Origin: Calditrichota bacterium
GTDB lineage: Bacteria > Calditrichota > Calditrichia > Calditrichales > Calditrichaceae
Length of the DNA: 64,000 bases
NCBI GenBank assembly: GCA_024278755.1
Contig: JAJRSO010000063.1
Location: 1 to 64,000 of the forward strand
Direction: 5' to 3'
A model generated the notes under the pieces. The model was given only the letters and a program-made list of their open reading frames with translations. It made no database searches and was not told where the DNA came from. Positions within the stretch are counted from its first letter, which is position 1. Every line of letters begins with the position of its first letter. Position numbers and translations under genes: made by a program. Positions 42,676-52,435 of the stretch are shown here, piece after piece.

Positions 42676-44763
42676 ATGCGCGCTTCTGTTTCCCTTTTAA
42701 TTTTTACGGCTTTCCTGTTGTTCCGCTCTCTGCCGGTCCTTGCTCAGGAAACGGATGATCCGTTTCTGTGGTTGGAAAACGTGAATAGTGAAAAATCCAT
42801 GGAATGGGTTTACGCCCAGAATAAAATAACAAAAGACGTATTAACCGCTAACCCGGTTTTTAACGAACTGTTAGAAAAAAACGTGGACATCTATAATTCC
42901 AAAGAACGTATTGCCTATCCGTCCTTTCATGGCCGGTTTATCTATAATTTCTGGCAGGATGCGGAACACCGGCGCGGCATTATTCGCCGCACAACGTTAA
43001 ATGATTATATGACAAAAAATCCCCATTGGGAAACCGTCCTGGATATCGATGCGCTCAATACAGTCGAAAACGAAAACTGGGTCTACAAAGGCGCTTCCTG
43101 GCTCTATCCCGGAGATGAACTGTGTATGTTGCGCCTTTCACACGGAGGGGGCGACGCCGTTGTAATGCGTGAATTTAATGCCTTAAAAAAAGAATTCGTC
43201 AAAGACGGTTTTTTCTTGCCGGAGGCAAAGGGCTCGGTTTCCTGGAAAAATAAAAACACCCTGCTGGTCTCCACCGATTTCGGCCCCGCTTCTCTCACCA
43301 CTTCCGGATATCCGCGAGTTACGAAAGAATGGAAACGCGGTACGCCGCTTGATAAAGCAACGCTTTTATTCGAAGGCGACAGTACGGATGTTTCGGTGGG
43401 CAGTTATGTCATTCACACGCCCGAACGCAATTACGAAATTATTTCCCGCGGGATGACCTTTTATTCTTCCAAAAATTATGTGATAGAAAACGGGAAGCAG
43501 ATAGCATTAGAGTTTCCCGAAGACGCCGAATTTGACGGTATTTTTAAAAATCAGATTTTACTGCAGATGAAATCGGATTGGAAAATTAACGGGAATATTT
43601 ACCCTCAAGGCGCCCTGCTCAGTATTGACTATGACGCCTTTTTAAACGGAGACCGGAATTTTACGGTGATTGCGGTACCGGATGAACGCTCCAGTATTGC
43701 ATCCGTCAGCACAACGAAAAACATGCTGCTGGTAAACTTGCTAACCAACGTGCGAAGCACCTTATTTAAATACCGTTTCACCGCCGGAAAATGGCAAAAA
43801 GAAAAAGTGGACGCGCCGGATTTTGGTTCGATTGGCATCGCTGCCACAGACGAATTTTCCGACCGCTTTTTCTTTACCTATACCGGTTTCCTAACCCCGT
43901 CCAGTCTCTATTTTGTTTCGGCGGATGAAACGATAAAAAAACTCAAAAGTCTGCCCGATTTCTTTAATGCAAGCAAGTTTAGGATCAGCCAAAATGAGGC
44001 GGTTTCGAAGGACGGGACTAAAATCCCCTATTTTATTATCATGCCCAAAGCCATGAAATATGACGGCAGTAATCCGACCCTGCTCTATGGGTACGGAGGA
44101 TTTGAAATCTCCCTGCGTCCGCGTTATTCGGCTGTCATTGGCAGTAACTGGCTGGAACGCGGCGGCGTGTATGTACTGGCCAATATCCGCGGCGGCGGCG
44201 AGTTTGGCCCCAAATGGCACCTTGCCGCGCTTAAGGAAAATCGTCAGCGGGCTTTTGATGATTTTGCCGCTGTGGCGGAAGATTTGATAAAACGTAATAT
44301 TACTTCTCCCCGGCATCTGGGCATTCAGGGCGGCAGCAACGGCGGTCTGCTGGTGGGTGTGGTTTTCACACAACGTCCCGAATTATTCAATGCGGTCGTC
44401 TGTCGGGTGCCGCTGTTGGATATGAAACGATTCAGCCATCTGCTGGCCGGCGCAAGCTGGATGGGCGAATACGGCAATCCCGATATTCCCGAAGAATGGG
44501 CATATATTAAAAAATACTCCCCCTATCAGAATGTATTTAAAGATAAAAAATATCCAGTGGTTTTTTTCAATACGTCCACCCGCGACGATCGGGTGCATCC
44601 CGGCCATGCCCGTAAAATGACCGCCAAAATGGAAGTCCAGGGACATAAGGTCTATTATTATGAGAATACCGAAGGCGGGCATGCCGCTTCAACAACCAAT
44701 AAACAACGCGCCTACAGCAGCGCCCTGATTTACACGTTTTTGTGGCAACAGCTAGGGAAATAA
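42676..44763 (+). CDS. Prolyl oligopeptidase family serine peptidase (S9A)
   Basis: A 695-residue peptidase that cleaves short peptides after proline. A signal peptide (1-23, ending VLAQ) sends it to the periplasm, unlike cytosolic relatives. A seven-bladed propeller fills about 75-420. The hydrolase domain has the nucleophile Ser554 in GGSNGG, Asp637/638 in TSTRDDRVHP and His669 in EGGHAAS, a complete triad. The family segment ANIRGGGEFG is present. AAAGGA lies 9 nt upstream of the ATG. It is a single-gene unit on the plus strand. Confidence 0.95.
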   Translation: MRASVSLLIFTAFLLFRSLPVLAQETDDPFLWLENVNSEKSMEWVYAQNKITKDVLTANPVFNELLEKNVDIYNSKERIAYPSFHGRFIYNFWQDAEHRRGIIRRTTLNDYMTKNPHWETVLDIDALNTVENENWVYKGASWLYPGDELCMLRLSHGGGDAVVMREFNALKKEFVKDGFFLPEAKGSVSWKNKNTLLVSTDFGPASLTTSGYPRVTKEWKRGTPLDKATLLFEGDSTDVSVGSYVIHTPERNYEIISRGMTFYSSKNYVIENGKQIALEFPEDAEFDGIFKNQILLQMKSDWKINGNIYPQGALLSIDYDAFLNGDRNFTVIAVPDERSSIASVSTTKNMLLVNLLTNVRSTLFKYRFTAGKWQKEKVDAPDFGSIGIAATDEFSDRFFFTYTGFLTPSSLYFVSADETIKKLKSLPDFFNASKFRISQNEAVSKDGTKIPYFIIMPKAMKYDGSNPTLLYGYGGFEISLRPRYSAVIGSNWLERGGVYVLANIRGGGEFGPKWHLAALKENRQRAFDDFAAVAEDLIKRNITSPRHLGIQGGSNGGLLVGVVFTQRPELFNAVVCRVPLLDMKRFSHLLAGASWMGEYGNPDIPEEWAYIKKYSPYQNVFKDKKYPVVFFNTSTRDDRVHPGHARKMTAKMEVQGHKVYYYENTEGGHAASTTNKQRAYSSALIYTFLWQQLGK

Positions 44764-45175
44764 CAATTTGCAGCTACAGGTTTTCACTGGTAATTGTAAA
44801 ATTTTTTAAATTTTAGATTTTAAATGATAAAGACGCTTTTGTCAGTGAAAATCTGTGGCTAAAACAACAGCGGCACTATATCCACTTTGTGTGAGTCGCA
44901 TAATTAAAAGAATGCTGCGAATTTATATCGATAGCAGCTAAGAACCTATACTAATTTCTTTTTCTAAACTTTAAGGCACAAATAATCTAAATGTTCTGCA
45001 TCTTCTTAAATAGAAGAGAAACAAGCATTTTGTATAAACGAAGGAAAAACAGGAATCAGCAAAAAGTAATTACAAAAGCGCCTAAATGCTTGTAATATAG
45101 GGATTAAAATCGGTATTCTTTCGGCCTCTCCGCCTCCGGCGTGGGGTAATCCATGGCTTTTCTTTTGTCTTTTGT
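44764..45175. other. Convergent intergenic region
   Basis: About 410 bp, AT-rich, between the oligopeptidase gene and the amidohydrolase gene. It includes 'cagtgaaaatctgtggctaaa' type text seen in other gaps. No gene and no good terminator hairpin were found. Confidence 0.4.
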
Positions 45176-45883
45176 TTAGATTAATCGACTGAGCGTAGAC
45201 AAAATCAGACGGTTAAGGCTTTCCGCTTCTTTAGTATCGCGGTAGAATTTTTGATTTATTTCCAGTTCGAAACCAACATAGCGTTCGTCCGGAAGTTCTT
45301 TTCTCAAACGGGCGCAGATGCCATCGGGTTTTCCGCGATAGGGACGGTTCAGTTTTACAAGAAGGCCGGGCCGGGTCTTTTGAATTAATTTCCGCCACTG
45401 CAACGCCAAAGCGCGCTCGGTTGCCCGTTCGGGGTTGTATAAGATTCCTATATCCACATCGCGTTTAATACCATTAAAAACAGGCGTAAAACTATGCAGC
45501 GCCAGATGAAAGATGGCTCCCTTTTGCCTTAAACTCTCAAAAACAGTTTTTTTTACGGCTTGCTGATGCGGGTCATAATACTCGGTTAAAATACGCTGGC
45601 GCGCTTCTTTGGATAACGGTTTGGTAATTTCCGAAAAAAGCGTACGGCGGTACAGAGAACGGTTCACATCTACGAGAAGACGGCTCCAGAGAGCCAGTAC
45701 GGCCGGGGCAGGCAACTGTTCCGAAAGGAAGCGTGTTAAACCGGCGCTACCCAGGTCATACGCGCGGTGTGTTTCCAGCAGATCTCGGTAGTGTTGAAAA
45801 TGCGTTTCATACGCATCCGGTATTTTATTGGAAGCGTGTTCACAGCTTAAAACGAATTGGAAATCTTTACGCATTGCATTCAT
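45176..45883 (-). CDS. N-formylglutamate amidohydrolase family protein
   Basis: A 235-residue zinc amidohydrolase-like protein of PF05013. Diagnostic pieces in order are SCEHASN, DLGSAGLTRFL, RLLVDVNRS, LALHSFTP, DIGILYNPER and VGFELEINQKF. Family members release formate from N-formylglutamate in histidine degradation (HutG type), but many stand-alone members have no tested function. No hut genes are nearby. The start is one of three clustered codons (GTG, ATG, ATG); I use the first ATG. Confidence 0.88.
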   Translation of the reverse strand: MNAMRKDFQFVLSCEHASNKIPDAYETHFQHYRDLLETHRAYDLGSAGLTRFLSEQLPAPAVLALWSRLLVDVNRSLYRRTLFSEITKPLSKEARQRILTEYYDPHQQAVKKTVFESLRQKGAIFHLALHSFTPVFNGIKRDVDIGILYNPERATERALALQWRKLIQKTRPGLLVKLNRPYRGKPDGICARLRKELPDERYVGFELEINQKFYRDTKEAESLNRLILSTLSRLI

Positions 45884-46084
45884 CACTTTTCAAGCGTTGG
45901 CTTTTTAAGTCGGACATCAGGAAAAAGATCGCCATGGCGCGCACACGCCTCGAAATGACAATAAAAAATCGCTCATCTAATTGTTTGTTGGCAAAAAAAA
46001 CAGCCACCGGGTTCTTTGAGAAAGTTTAATAAACCTCTGTGCTCTCTAAGGCAAACTATTTTCTTAGCTAAATAGATATGCATA

Positions 46085-47065
46085 TCAGCCTAAATATACC
46101 GTTTTCATACTTTTAAAAATTGTATCCACATCCGAATATTGGGCCTTCCAGCCCAGTTTTTCAAATGCCAAAGCGGAAGAGGCTACCAGGTTTCCGGGGT
46201 CGCCTTCCCTGCGGCTGACGATTTCGTAGTGTACTTTCCGGCCGCTGCTTTTTTCTGCCGACCGAATCACTTCCAGCACGCTGTACCCTTTTTCGGCGCC
46301 AAGATTTACGACCAGACTCTCCTGTTTTTCATTCAGATATTGCAACGCCAGAACATGGGCGGTGGCTAAATCACTTACGTGGATATAATCACGGATGCAG
46401 GTGCCATCCGGCGTGTCATAATCATTCCCAAATACCTGCATACTTTTCCGTTCCCCTGCGGCCACTTCCATTACGATGGGCGAAAGGTTGGCGGGATTTT
46501 TTTCTTTGCCGCTTAAACGACCTTTCACATCGTATCCGGTGGCGTTGAAGTAACGCAATGCCGCATAGCGGATGCCTTTTAATTTTCCGTACCATTCCAG
46601 ATTCTGTTCAATGGCCAGCTTGGTATAGCCGTAGTAATTTTCAGGAACAGTAGGGTGTTTTTCATCGATGGGCAAATATTGCGGATTGCCATACACCGCC
46701 GCCGAAGATGAAAAGACAAAGTTTTTCACGCTGTATTTAACCAAATAATTTAAAAGGTTCAGCGTTCCGCAAATATTATTTTTTGCATATTTATCCGGAT
46801 CTTCCATGGATTCTCCGGCGGCTTTCCAGGCGGCAAAATGGAACACGGCATTTACGTTATGCGCAAAGGCTTTTTCCAAGTCCGCCTCGTTACGGATATC
46901 GCCTTCAATTACTTCCAAAACCCGACTGTCAATATTTTCAGGCAGTCCCAGTGAAAAATTATCAATAATAATCACTTCGTAGCCATCGTCGCAGAGTTGT
47001 TTTACCACATGGCTGCCAATGTATCCGGCGCCGCCCGTTACCAGGATTTTCGTATTATCGGACAT
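46085..47065 (-). CDS. galE: UDP-glucose 4-epimerase
   Basis: A 326-residue NAD-dependent epimerase that interconverts UDP-glucose and UDP-galactose. The Rossmann motif TGGAGYIGSHVV, the FSSSAAVYG strand with catalytic Ser, and YYGYTKLAIE with the Tyr-Lys pair are present, as is the GalE-type VVNLGAEKGYSVLEV. The ATG at 47065 has GAGGGA 5 nt upstream. The product supplies precursors for surface polysaccharide or galactose metabolism. It stands alone between noncoding gaps. Confidence 0.95.
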   Translation of the reverse strand: MSDNTKILVTGGAGYIGSHVVKQLCDDGYEVIIIDNFSLGLPENIDSRVLEVIEGDIRNEADLEKAFAHNVNAVFHFAAWKAAGESMEDPDKYAKNNICGTLNLLNYLVKYSVKNFVFSSSAAVYGNPQYLPIDEKHPTVPENYYGYTKLAIEQNLEWYGKLKGIRYAALRYFNATGYDVKGRLSGKEKNPANLSPIVMEVAAGERKSMQVFGNDYDTPDGTCIRDYIHVSDLATAHVLALQYLNEKQESLVVNLGAEKGYSVLEVIRSAEKSSGRKVHYEIVSRREGDPGNLVASSALAFEKLGWKAQYSDVDTIFKSMKTVYLG

Positions 47066-47182
47066 AGATTCCCTCATATTTTTTTATTTGTATTATCTAC
47101 GGCTTAAAAGCAGAATAATTGAGTAGGTTGTGCCTTAGAAAACAAGTTAAATGTATAGTTTTTTAGAATGTCGTTCAGGTAA

Positions 47183-48154
47183 TTATTCAAGCAGAAGCAG
47201 TTGCGGTAGTTTTTCTAACACATTCTTGAAATCGGCGGGCAATTCCGTTTGGAACGTAACTTCTTCCCCGCTGCCGGGATGAATGAAGGACAACTTTTTG
47301 GCATGCAGGGCCTGACGCGGCAGTATTTTTAAAATATGCTTGCCACGCTTCTGTAGGTTCGGCGGCAACCCTTTTAACTGAGAGTTCCGCCCGTTATAAT
47401 CGCCGTCTCCCAAAACCGGGTGATGCAGAAAATTCATATGCACCCGAATCTGATGCGTGCGTCCCGTATCCAGCTTCAGTTCCAGAAGAGACATATACAT
47501 AAAGCTTTGCAGTACTTTCCAGTGGGTCACGGCATGTTTGCCTGTTCGCGCCACGGCAAATTTTGTGGGATCGCGCCGGCTGCGATCGATAAAAGTATCC
47601 ACGATACCGGATTCTTCTTCGAACCGTCCCCAAACCAGGCTCCAGTACGTGCGGTGAATGGTGCGATCGTCAAATTGTGCGCGCAAGTGGCGCATGGCCC
47701 GATCGGTTTTGGCCACCACCATAAGGCCGGAGGTAAACTTATCGAGGCGGTGCACAATGCCCGGCCGATCGCTCTGCCCGAAACCCAGCAGGTCTTTTGT
47801 GTAAAACAGGAGCGCATTCACCAGCGTATCGTTTTCGGTGCCTTTACCGGGATGAACGGCAATACCAGCGGCCTTATTCACCACTAGGATATGAGCGTCT
47901 TCGTGAACAATATGTAACGGAATATCCGCTGGTTCCAGGCTCATTTCTTCCCGATGAAACGTAATGTCGATGGTATCTTTTTCTTTTACGGAATAACCGC
48001 TTTTTACGGTAGAAGCATTGACTAACACATATTTTTGTTTACATAGTTTATTAAAATAGGAGCGGGAAAACTGAGGATAACGTTCCACCAGAAACTGATC
48101 GAGCCGTTTTCCGACTGCGGCCGACTCAACTGTAAAAGATTCGGTTTTATCCAT
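47183..48154 (-). CDS. rluD: RluA/RluD family 23S rRNA pseudouridine synthase
   Basis: A 323-residue pseudouridine synthase with an N-terminal S4 RNA-binding domain (about 16-75) and catalytic Asp138 in HRLDKFTSG. Members like RluD modify 23S rRNA helix 69. LDTGRTHQIRVHM and HPVLGDGDYNG further match. The gene overlaps the end of lspA by 8 bp. The neighbourhood rluD-lspA-dksA/traR-ileS is a familiar conserved block in bacteria. The exact target base (RluD or a related RluA-type specificity) is inferred. Confidence 0.93.
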   Translation of the reverse strand: MDKTESFTVESAAVGKRLDQFLVERYPQFSRSYFNKLCKQKYVLVNASTVKSGYSVKEKDTIDITFHREEMSLEPADIPLHIVHEDAHILVVNKAAGIAVHPGKGTENDTLVNALLFYTKDLLGFGQSDRPGIVHRLDKFTSGLMVVAKTDRAMRHLRAQFDDRTIHRTYWSLVWGRFEEESGIVDTFIDRSRRDPTKFAVARTGKHAVTHWKVLQSFMYMSLLELKLDTGRTHQIRVHMNFLHHPVLGDGDYNGRNSQLKGLPPNLQKRGKHILKILPRQALHAKKLSFIHPGSGEEVTFQTELPADFKNVLEKLPQLLLLE

Positions 48155-48713
48155 TTGAAGAATCAGCCGTGGGGGGTACCGAGGGTTTTAACGGATCGCC
48201 GATGATTAAAATATAACCGATTAAAATAATCATCCCAATGGATACGGCCGTATCGGCGATATTAAAAACAGGCCACCGGGTCATATAATAGCCCTGAAAA
48301 TGAAGCCCTAAAAAGTGGAATGAGGGGATGGAAATGTCAAAGAATTCAAAATCAAACAGGTCGACCACTTTCCCCCGCAAAATACGATCGGCCAGATTTC
48401 CGATGGCTCCGGCCGTAATAAGACTAAGCGCTAACTGCAAAAGCCAGTTTTCGTTTCGCATACGATACAGGTAATAGAACACAAGCGCCACGGCAATAAG
48501 CGAAAAACCCATAAAAACAAAGGAATTATCAAAGCGGATACCAAAGGCCATTCCCGGATTTTCCACATAGGTAATCCGAAAAAAATTGCCAAACACAGGA
48601 AAAGATTGGCCGAGAGACATGGATGTTTTAATAATATACTTTACCACATGATCCAGCGTTAAAACGGCGGCAATTATGATACCCATCCAATAGAAAGGCA
48701 TTTGTTTTTTCAT
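48147..48713 (-). CDS. lspA: Lipoprotein signal peptidase II
   Basis: A 188-residue inner-membrane aspartyl peptidase that removes signal peptides of prolipoproteins. Four hydrophobic spans are visible. The catalytic dyad is Asp118 (GKVVDLFDF) and Asp154 (VFNIADTA), with the conserved ENPGMAFG and GNLADRI segments. The extracellular loop between the two aspartates is longer than in E. coli. It sits 6 bp after the TraR/DksA gene and overlaps rluD. Many predicted lipoproteins in the window are consistent substrates. Confidence 0.95.
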   Translation of the reverse strand: MKKQMPFYWMGIIIAAVLTLDHVVKYIIKTSMSLGQSFPVFGNFFRITYVENPGMAFGIRFDNSFVFMGFSLIAVALVFYYLYRMRNENWLLQLALSLITAGAIGNLADRILRGKVVDLFDFEFFDISIPSFHFLGLHFQGYYMTRWPVFNIADTAVSIGMIILIGYILIIGDPLKPSVPPTADSSNG

Positions 48714-48719
48714 ATCCGG

Positions 48720-49085
48720 TTACGATTCCTTTATTTTACAATCGTAGCAGATTGTAGTCGTAGGAACCGCTTCAAGACGTTCGTTTCCGATGTCTTTTCC
48801 GCAGACCCGGCAGATACCGAAGGTACCCAGGTTAATGCGTTCAAAAGCATCATCAAGCTGCTTTAAATATTTTTCTTCCCGGGCATAAAACATAAAGGCT
48901 TTTTCCCGTTCCTGGGCATCTGTGCCCTGATCGGCCATATGAAAGGAATAAGCCGAATGATCGCCGGAAGCCTCCTTTGTGGTTGTTTCCCTTACAATTT
49001 TTTTATAATAATCAACATTTTTATTACATTCTTCATATTTTCCCTGAAGAATTTTTTCGAATTTTGCCAGGTCTTTTTTAGTCAT
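48720..49085 (-). CDS. TraR/DksA family zinc-finger protein
   Basis: A 121-residue protein with an N-terminal coiled coil (about 5-70) and a C-terminal C4 zinc finger (CRVCGKDI...CYDCK). DksA-type proteins enter the RNA polymerase secondary channel and modulate rRNA and stress promoters, often with ppGpp. The coiled-coil tip differs from E. coli DksA, so I do not use the gene symbol. It is cotranscribed between ileS (18 bp upstream) and lspA. Confidence 0.9.
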   Translation of the reverse strand: MTKKDLAKFEKILQGKYEECNKNVDYYKKIVRETTTKEASGDHSAYSFHMADQGTDAQEREKAFMFYAREEKYLKQLDDAFERINLGTFGICRVCGKDIGNERLEAVPTTTICYDCKIKES

Positions 49086-49103
49086 AGAATCCTCCCTGAG
49101 GAA

Positions 49104-52100
49104 TTATATTTTAGCCAAACCGATTAAAAAGGTCTGCTTTTCTATTTTTGTTTCTTTTTTAAACGCGGTGGTAATTTCGCCAAACCGAATCTCATCGGCA
49201 AGTGTTTCGTTACAAATATACGTTTTTTGCCGCTTCAATGCATCCGTTTCTTTTTTTTCCATATCCTTAACCTGAATCAGGATATGATCGGTCACCTCAA
49301 AGCCCGCCTCTTTGCGTAAATTCTGAACGCGGTTTACAAATTCCCGGGCAAATCCTTCCTCCAGTAAGGCCTCGCTTAATTGCGTATTTAGCGCAACGGT
49401 AATGGAACGATCCGACTGAGCGCTGTACCCTTCTTTGGCGTGCGCTGTAATTTCGATATCCTCCGGCTCCAGGCGGAATTCATGGCCGTCAATTAAAATA
49501 TGCTCGTAGCCGTTTTCTCGGAAAGACTTAATTTGCGCCGCGTCAAAATTCTTCACCGCCGCAGCAATACGACCCATCAGTTTTCCGGCCTTTGCGCCCA
49601 GAACCCGAAAATTAGGTTTGGCCGAAAGGGTAACGATTTTCATGGAATCCGCTTCCAGCGCCACTTTTTTTACATTTAATTCATCGCTGATAATTTGCGC
49701 CATTTCCCGCACATATTTCCGGTCCTGTTCGTTTTCCGAGACAAAGATCAGTTCGGCCAACGGCTGGCGTACTTTAATCTGCGCTTCATTGCGCAGGGCG
49801 CGGGCGATGGTCACCACCTGCTGAGCCAGGTGCATTTTTTCTTCCAGCTGCAAATCGATGCGCGTCTTCTGTTTTTCCGTTACGGAAGGATAGGCTGCGA
49901 GATGAATACTCTGCTCTTCTGCTCCGCCGGTCAGGTTCAGATAAAGTTCGTCGGCAAGAAAAGGCGCATAGGGCGCAATCAGTTTATTCACCGTCACCAG
50001 CACTTCGTGTAGGGTTTGGTAGGCGGCTCGTTTATCATCCGAATCACCCGATTTCCAAAAACGGCGACGGTTACGGCGTACGTACCAGTTGGAAACGTCG
50101 TCGATTAAATAATCGGAAATGATACGCGCCGCGCGGGTTAAATCAAATTTTTCAAAGAAGTCTTCCGTCTGCTGTACTACCGTGTACAAGCGGGATAAAA
50201 CCCAGCGGTCAATTTCGGGGCGGTTTTCAAACGGAACCGGCTGTTCCGAGGGATCAAAGCTATCGATATTGGCGTATAACGCGAAGAACGAATAGGTGTT
50301 TAGCAGCGTATTCATGAATTTACGCTGTACTTCCATCACTCCGTCCGGATCAAACTTTTTCGGTGTCCAGGGCGAGGAGACGCTCATCAAATACCAGCGG
50401 ATGGTATCGGCCCCAAAGCGGGCGATCATCTCCTGCGGATCGACGGCATTGCCTCTGGATTTACTCATCTTCTGCCCGTTTTTATCCAGAATCAGCTCGT
50501 TTACCACGATATTTTTATAGGCCGGTTCATCAAAGAGCAGCGTAGAAATGGCCAGCAACGAATAAAACCAGCCGCGGGTCTGATCGATTCCTTCGCAGAT
50601 AAAATCGGCCGGGAAGCGTTTTTCAAATTTTTCTTTATTTTCGAACGGGTAATGCCACTGGGCGATGGGCATACTGCCGGAATCAAACCAGCAGTCGATA
50701 ACTTCCGGTACGCGCTTCATGTGTCCGCCGCATTCGCTGCATTTCAGGGTAATATCATCCACGTATGGCCGGTGCAAATCGACTTTTTCCATATCATCGG
50801 CCGATAAATTCTCCGCCCGATCAAATAATTCGACAACAGAACCGATAGCGTCCTGCCGGCGGCAGGATTCGCAGGTCCAGATATTGAGCGGCGTTCCCCA
50901 GTAACGGTCACGGGAAAGGCTCCAATCCACGTTATTTTTCAGCCATTCGCCAAAACGTCCTTCGCCCACCTCTTTTGGGTACCAGTTGATTTGGGCATTG
51001 TTATTCAGCATAGCCTCTTTAAATTTGGACGTTTCAATATACCAGGACTCGCGAGCATAATACAGCAGCGGCGACTGGCAGCGCCAGCAGTGCGGATAAC
51101 TATGCTCGATGGTTTTCTTTTTAACCAGAATACCCCGCGCCCGCAAATCGGCAATGATTTTTTCATCCGCCTTTTTTACGAACATCCCGGCGTAATCGGT
51201 AATTTCTTCTGTAAACGAACCGGTGGCGTCTACGGGACGCATCACCGGAAGGCCGTATTTGCGTCCCAACTGATTATCGTCTTCGCCAAAAGCCGGCGCG
51301 ATATGCACGATTCCGGTACCGTCTTCGGTGGTAACAAAATCGCCTTCGGTTACATAAAACGCATCTTTGTCCACGTCTACGAAATCAAAGATGCGTTTGT
51401 ATCGTTTACCGGCCAGTTCGGAACCCTTAAATATTTTTTCGACGGAATAGCTGCCCTCTTCAAACAGATCGCCGATGCGCGCCGTGGCGATAATGTATTT
51501 TTTTCCGTTTTCATCGTTCACTTGTGAATATTCCACATCCGAGCCGACGGCTAGCGCCACGTTGGAAATCAGCGTCCAGGGAGTTGTGGTCCAGACCAGA
51601 AAATAGGTATCCGCTTCATCCTGCAATTCCATGGTGACATAAATGGACGGATCTTTCACCTCTTTGTAGCCCTGGGAAACTTCATGGCTGGAAAGCGGCG
51701 TTTCGCAACGCGGACAGTAGGGGAGAATTTTAAATCCCTGGTAAATAAGCTTTTTATCCCACAGCTGTTTTAAAATCCACCAGACCGATTCGATATAATC
51801 GTTTTCGTAGGTGATATAGGGATCTTCCAAATCCAGCCAGTAGCCGATGCGTTCGGTCAGCGCATCCCAATCGGATTTATAATTGAACACACTATGGCGG
51901 CACATGGCATTGAATTCGCTGATGCCGTATTCTTCTATCTGCTCTTTTCCGTTGATTTTAAGCTGCTTTTCCACTTCAATTTCGACGGGTAGTCCGTGAG
52001 TATCCCAGCCCGCTTTGCGATGCACATAGTGGCCGGTCATGGTTTTATGACGGCAGACCACATCCTTTACCGTACGGGCCATCACATGGTGAATGCCCGG

Positions 52101-52259
52101 CTTACCGTTTGCGGTGGGCGGGCCTTCGAAGAATACGAAGTTTTTACCGTCTTGAGTTTTCTCCAAGGTTTTCTTAAATATATTTTCTGTCTGCCAACGT
52201 TGCAGGACTTTTTCTTCCATCTCGGGGAGTTTAAAATTTTTGGGGATTTCCGGAAACAT
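49104..52259 (-). CDS. ileS: Isoleucyl-tRNA synthetase, type 2, with GIHH instead of HIGH
   Basis: A 1051-residue class I aminoacyl-tRNA synthetase charging tRNA-Ile. The sequence GPPTANGKPGIHHVMAR identifies the type-2 (archaeal/eukaryote-like) form; the KMSKS signature is intact near residue 597 (KMSKSRGN), and the editing domain is present. The first signature, normally HxGH, reads GIHH at residues 55-58, so the first and third positions are exchanged. I recall that this GxHH variant of type-2 IleRS has been linked to very high mupirocin resistance. The C-terminal region has no zinc-binding CxxC pair of type 1. It heads the ileS-traR-lspA-rluD operon. Confidence 0.97.
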   Translation of the reverse strand: MFPEIPKNFKLPEMEEKVLQRWQTENIFKKTLEKTQDGKNFVFFEGPPTANGKPGIHHVMARTVKDVVCRHKTMTGHYVHRKAGWDTHGLPVEIEVEKQLKINGKEQIEEYGISEFNAMCRHSVFNYKSDWDALTERIGYWLDLEDPYITYENDYIESVWWILKQLWDKKLIYQGFKILPYCPRCETPLSSHEVSQGYKEVKDPSIYVTMELQDEADTYFLVWTTTPWTLISNVALAVGSDVEYSQVNDENGKKYIIATARIGDLFEEGSYSVEKIFKGSELAGKRYKRIFDFVDVDKDAFYVTEGDFVTTEDGTGIVHIAPAFGEDDNQLGRKYGLPVMRPVDATGSFTEEITDYAGMFVKKADEKIIADLRARGILVKKKTIEHSYPHCWRCQSPLLYYARESWYIETSKFKEAMLNNNAQINWYPKEVGEGRFGEWLKNNVDWSLSRDRYWGTPLNIWTCESCRRQDAIGSVVELFDRAENLSADDMEKVDLHRPYVDDITLKCSECGGHMKRVPEVIDCWFDSGSMPIAQWHYPFENKEKFEKRFPADFICEGIDQTRGWFYSLLAISTLLFDEPAYKNIVVNELILDKNGQKMSKSRGNAVDPQEMIARFGADTIRWYLMSVSSPWTPKKFDPDGVMEVQRKFMNTLLNTYSFFALYANIDSFDPSEQPVPFENRPEIDRWVLSRLYTVVQQTEDFFEKFDLTRAARIISDYLIDDVSNWYVRRNRRRFWKSGDSDDKRAAYQTLHEVLVTVNKLIAPYAPFLADELYLNLTGGAEEQSIHLAAYPSVTEKQKTRIDLQLEEKMHLAQQVVTIARALRNEAQIKVRQPLAELIFVSENEQDRKYVREMAQIISDELNVKKVALEADSMKIVTLSAKPNFRVLGAKAGKLMGRIAAAVKNFDAAQIKSFRENGYEHILIDGHEFRLEPEDIEITAHAKEGYSAQSDRSITVALNTQLSEALLEEGFAREFVNRVQNLRKEAGFEVTDHILIQVKDMEKKETDALKRQKTYICNETLADEIRFGEITTAFKKETKIEKQTFLIGLAKI

Positions 52260-52435
52260 TTTATACCTTGCTTTTACTTTAGATAAATGGTTTATTTGAC
52301 CACCGATTCACACCGAATGGCGCCGATTCCTTTTATTGGAAAAAACATGTGTTCTTTCGTGCGCTTCGTGGCATTTTCTGTACACCACTCAAACTTTTAT
52401 CTCAATTTTTGCTGTATATTTTTCTGGCAGCTGTT

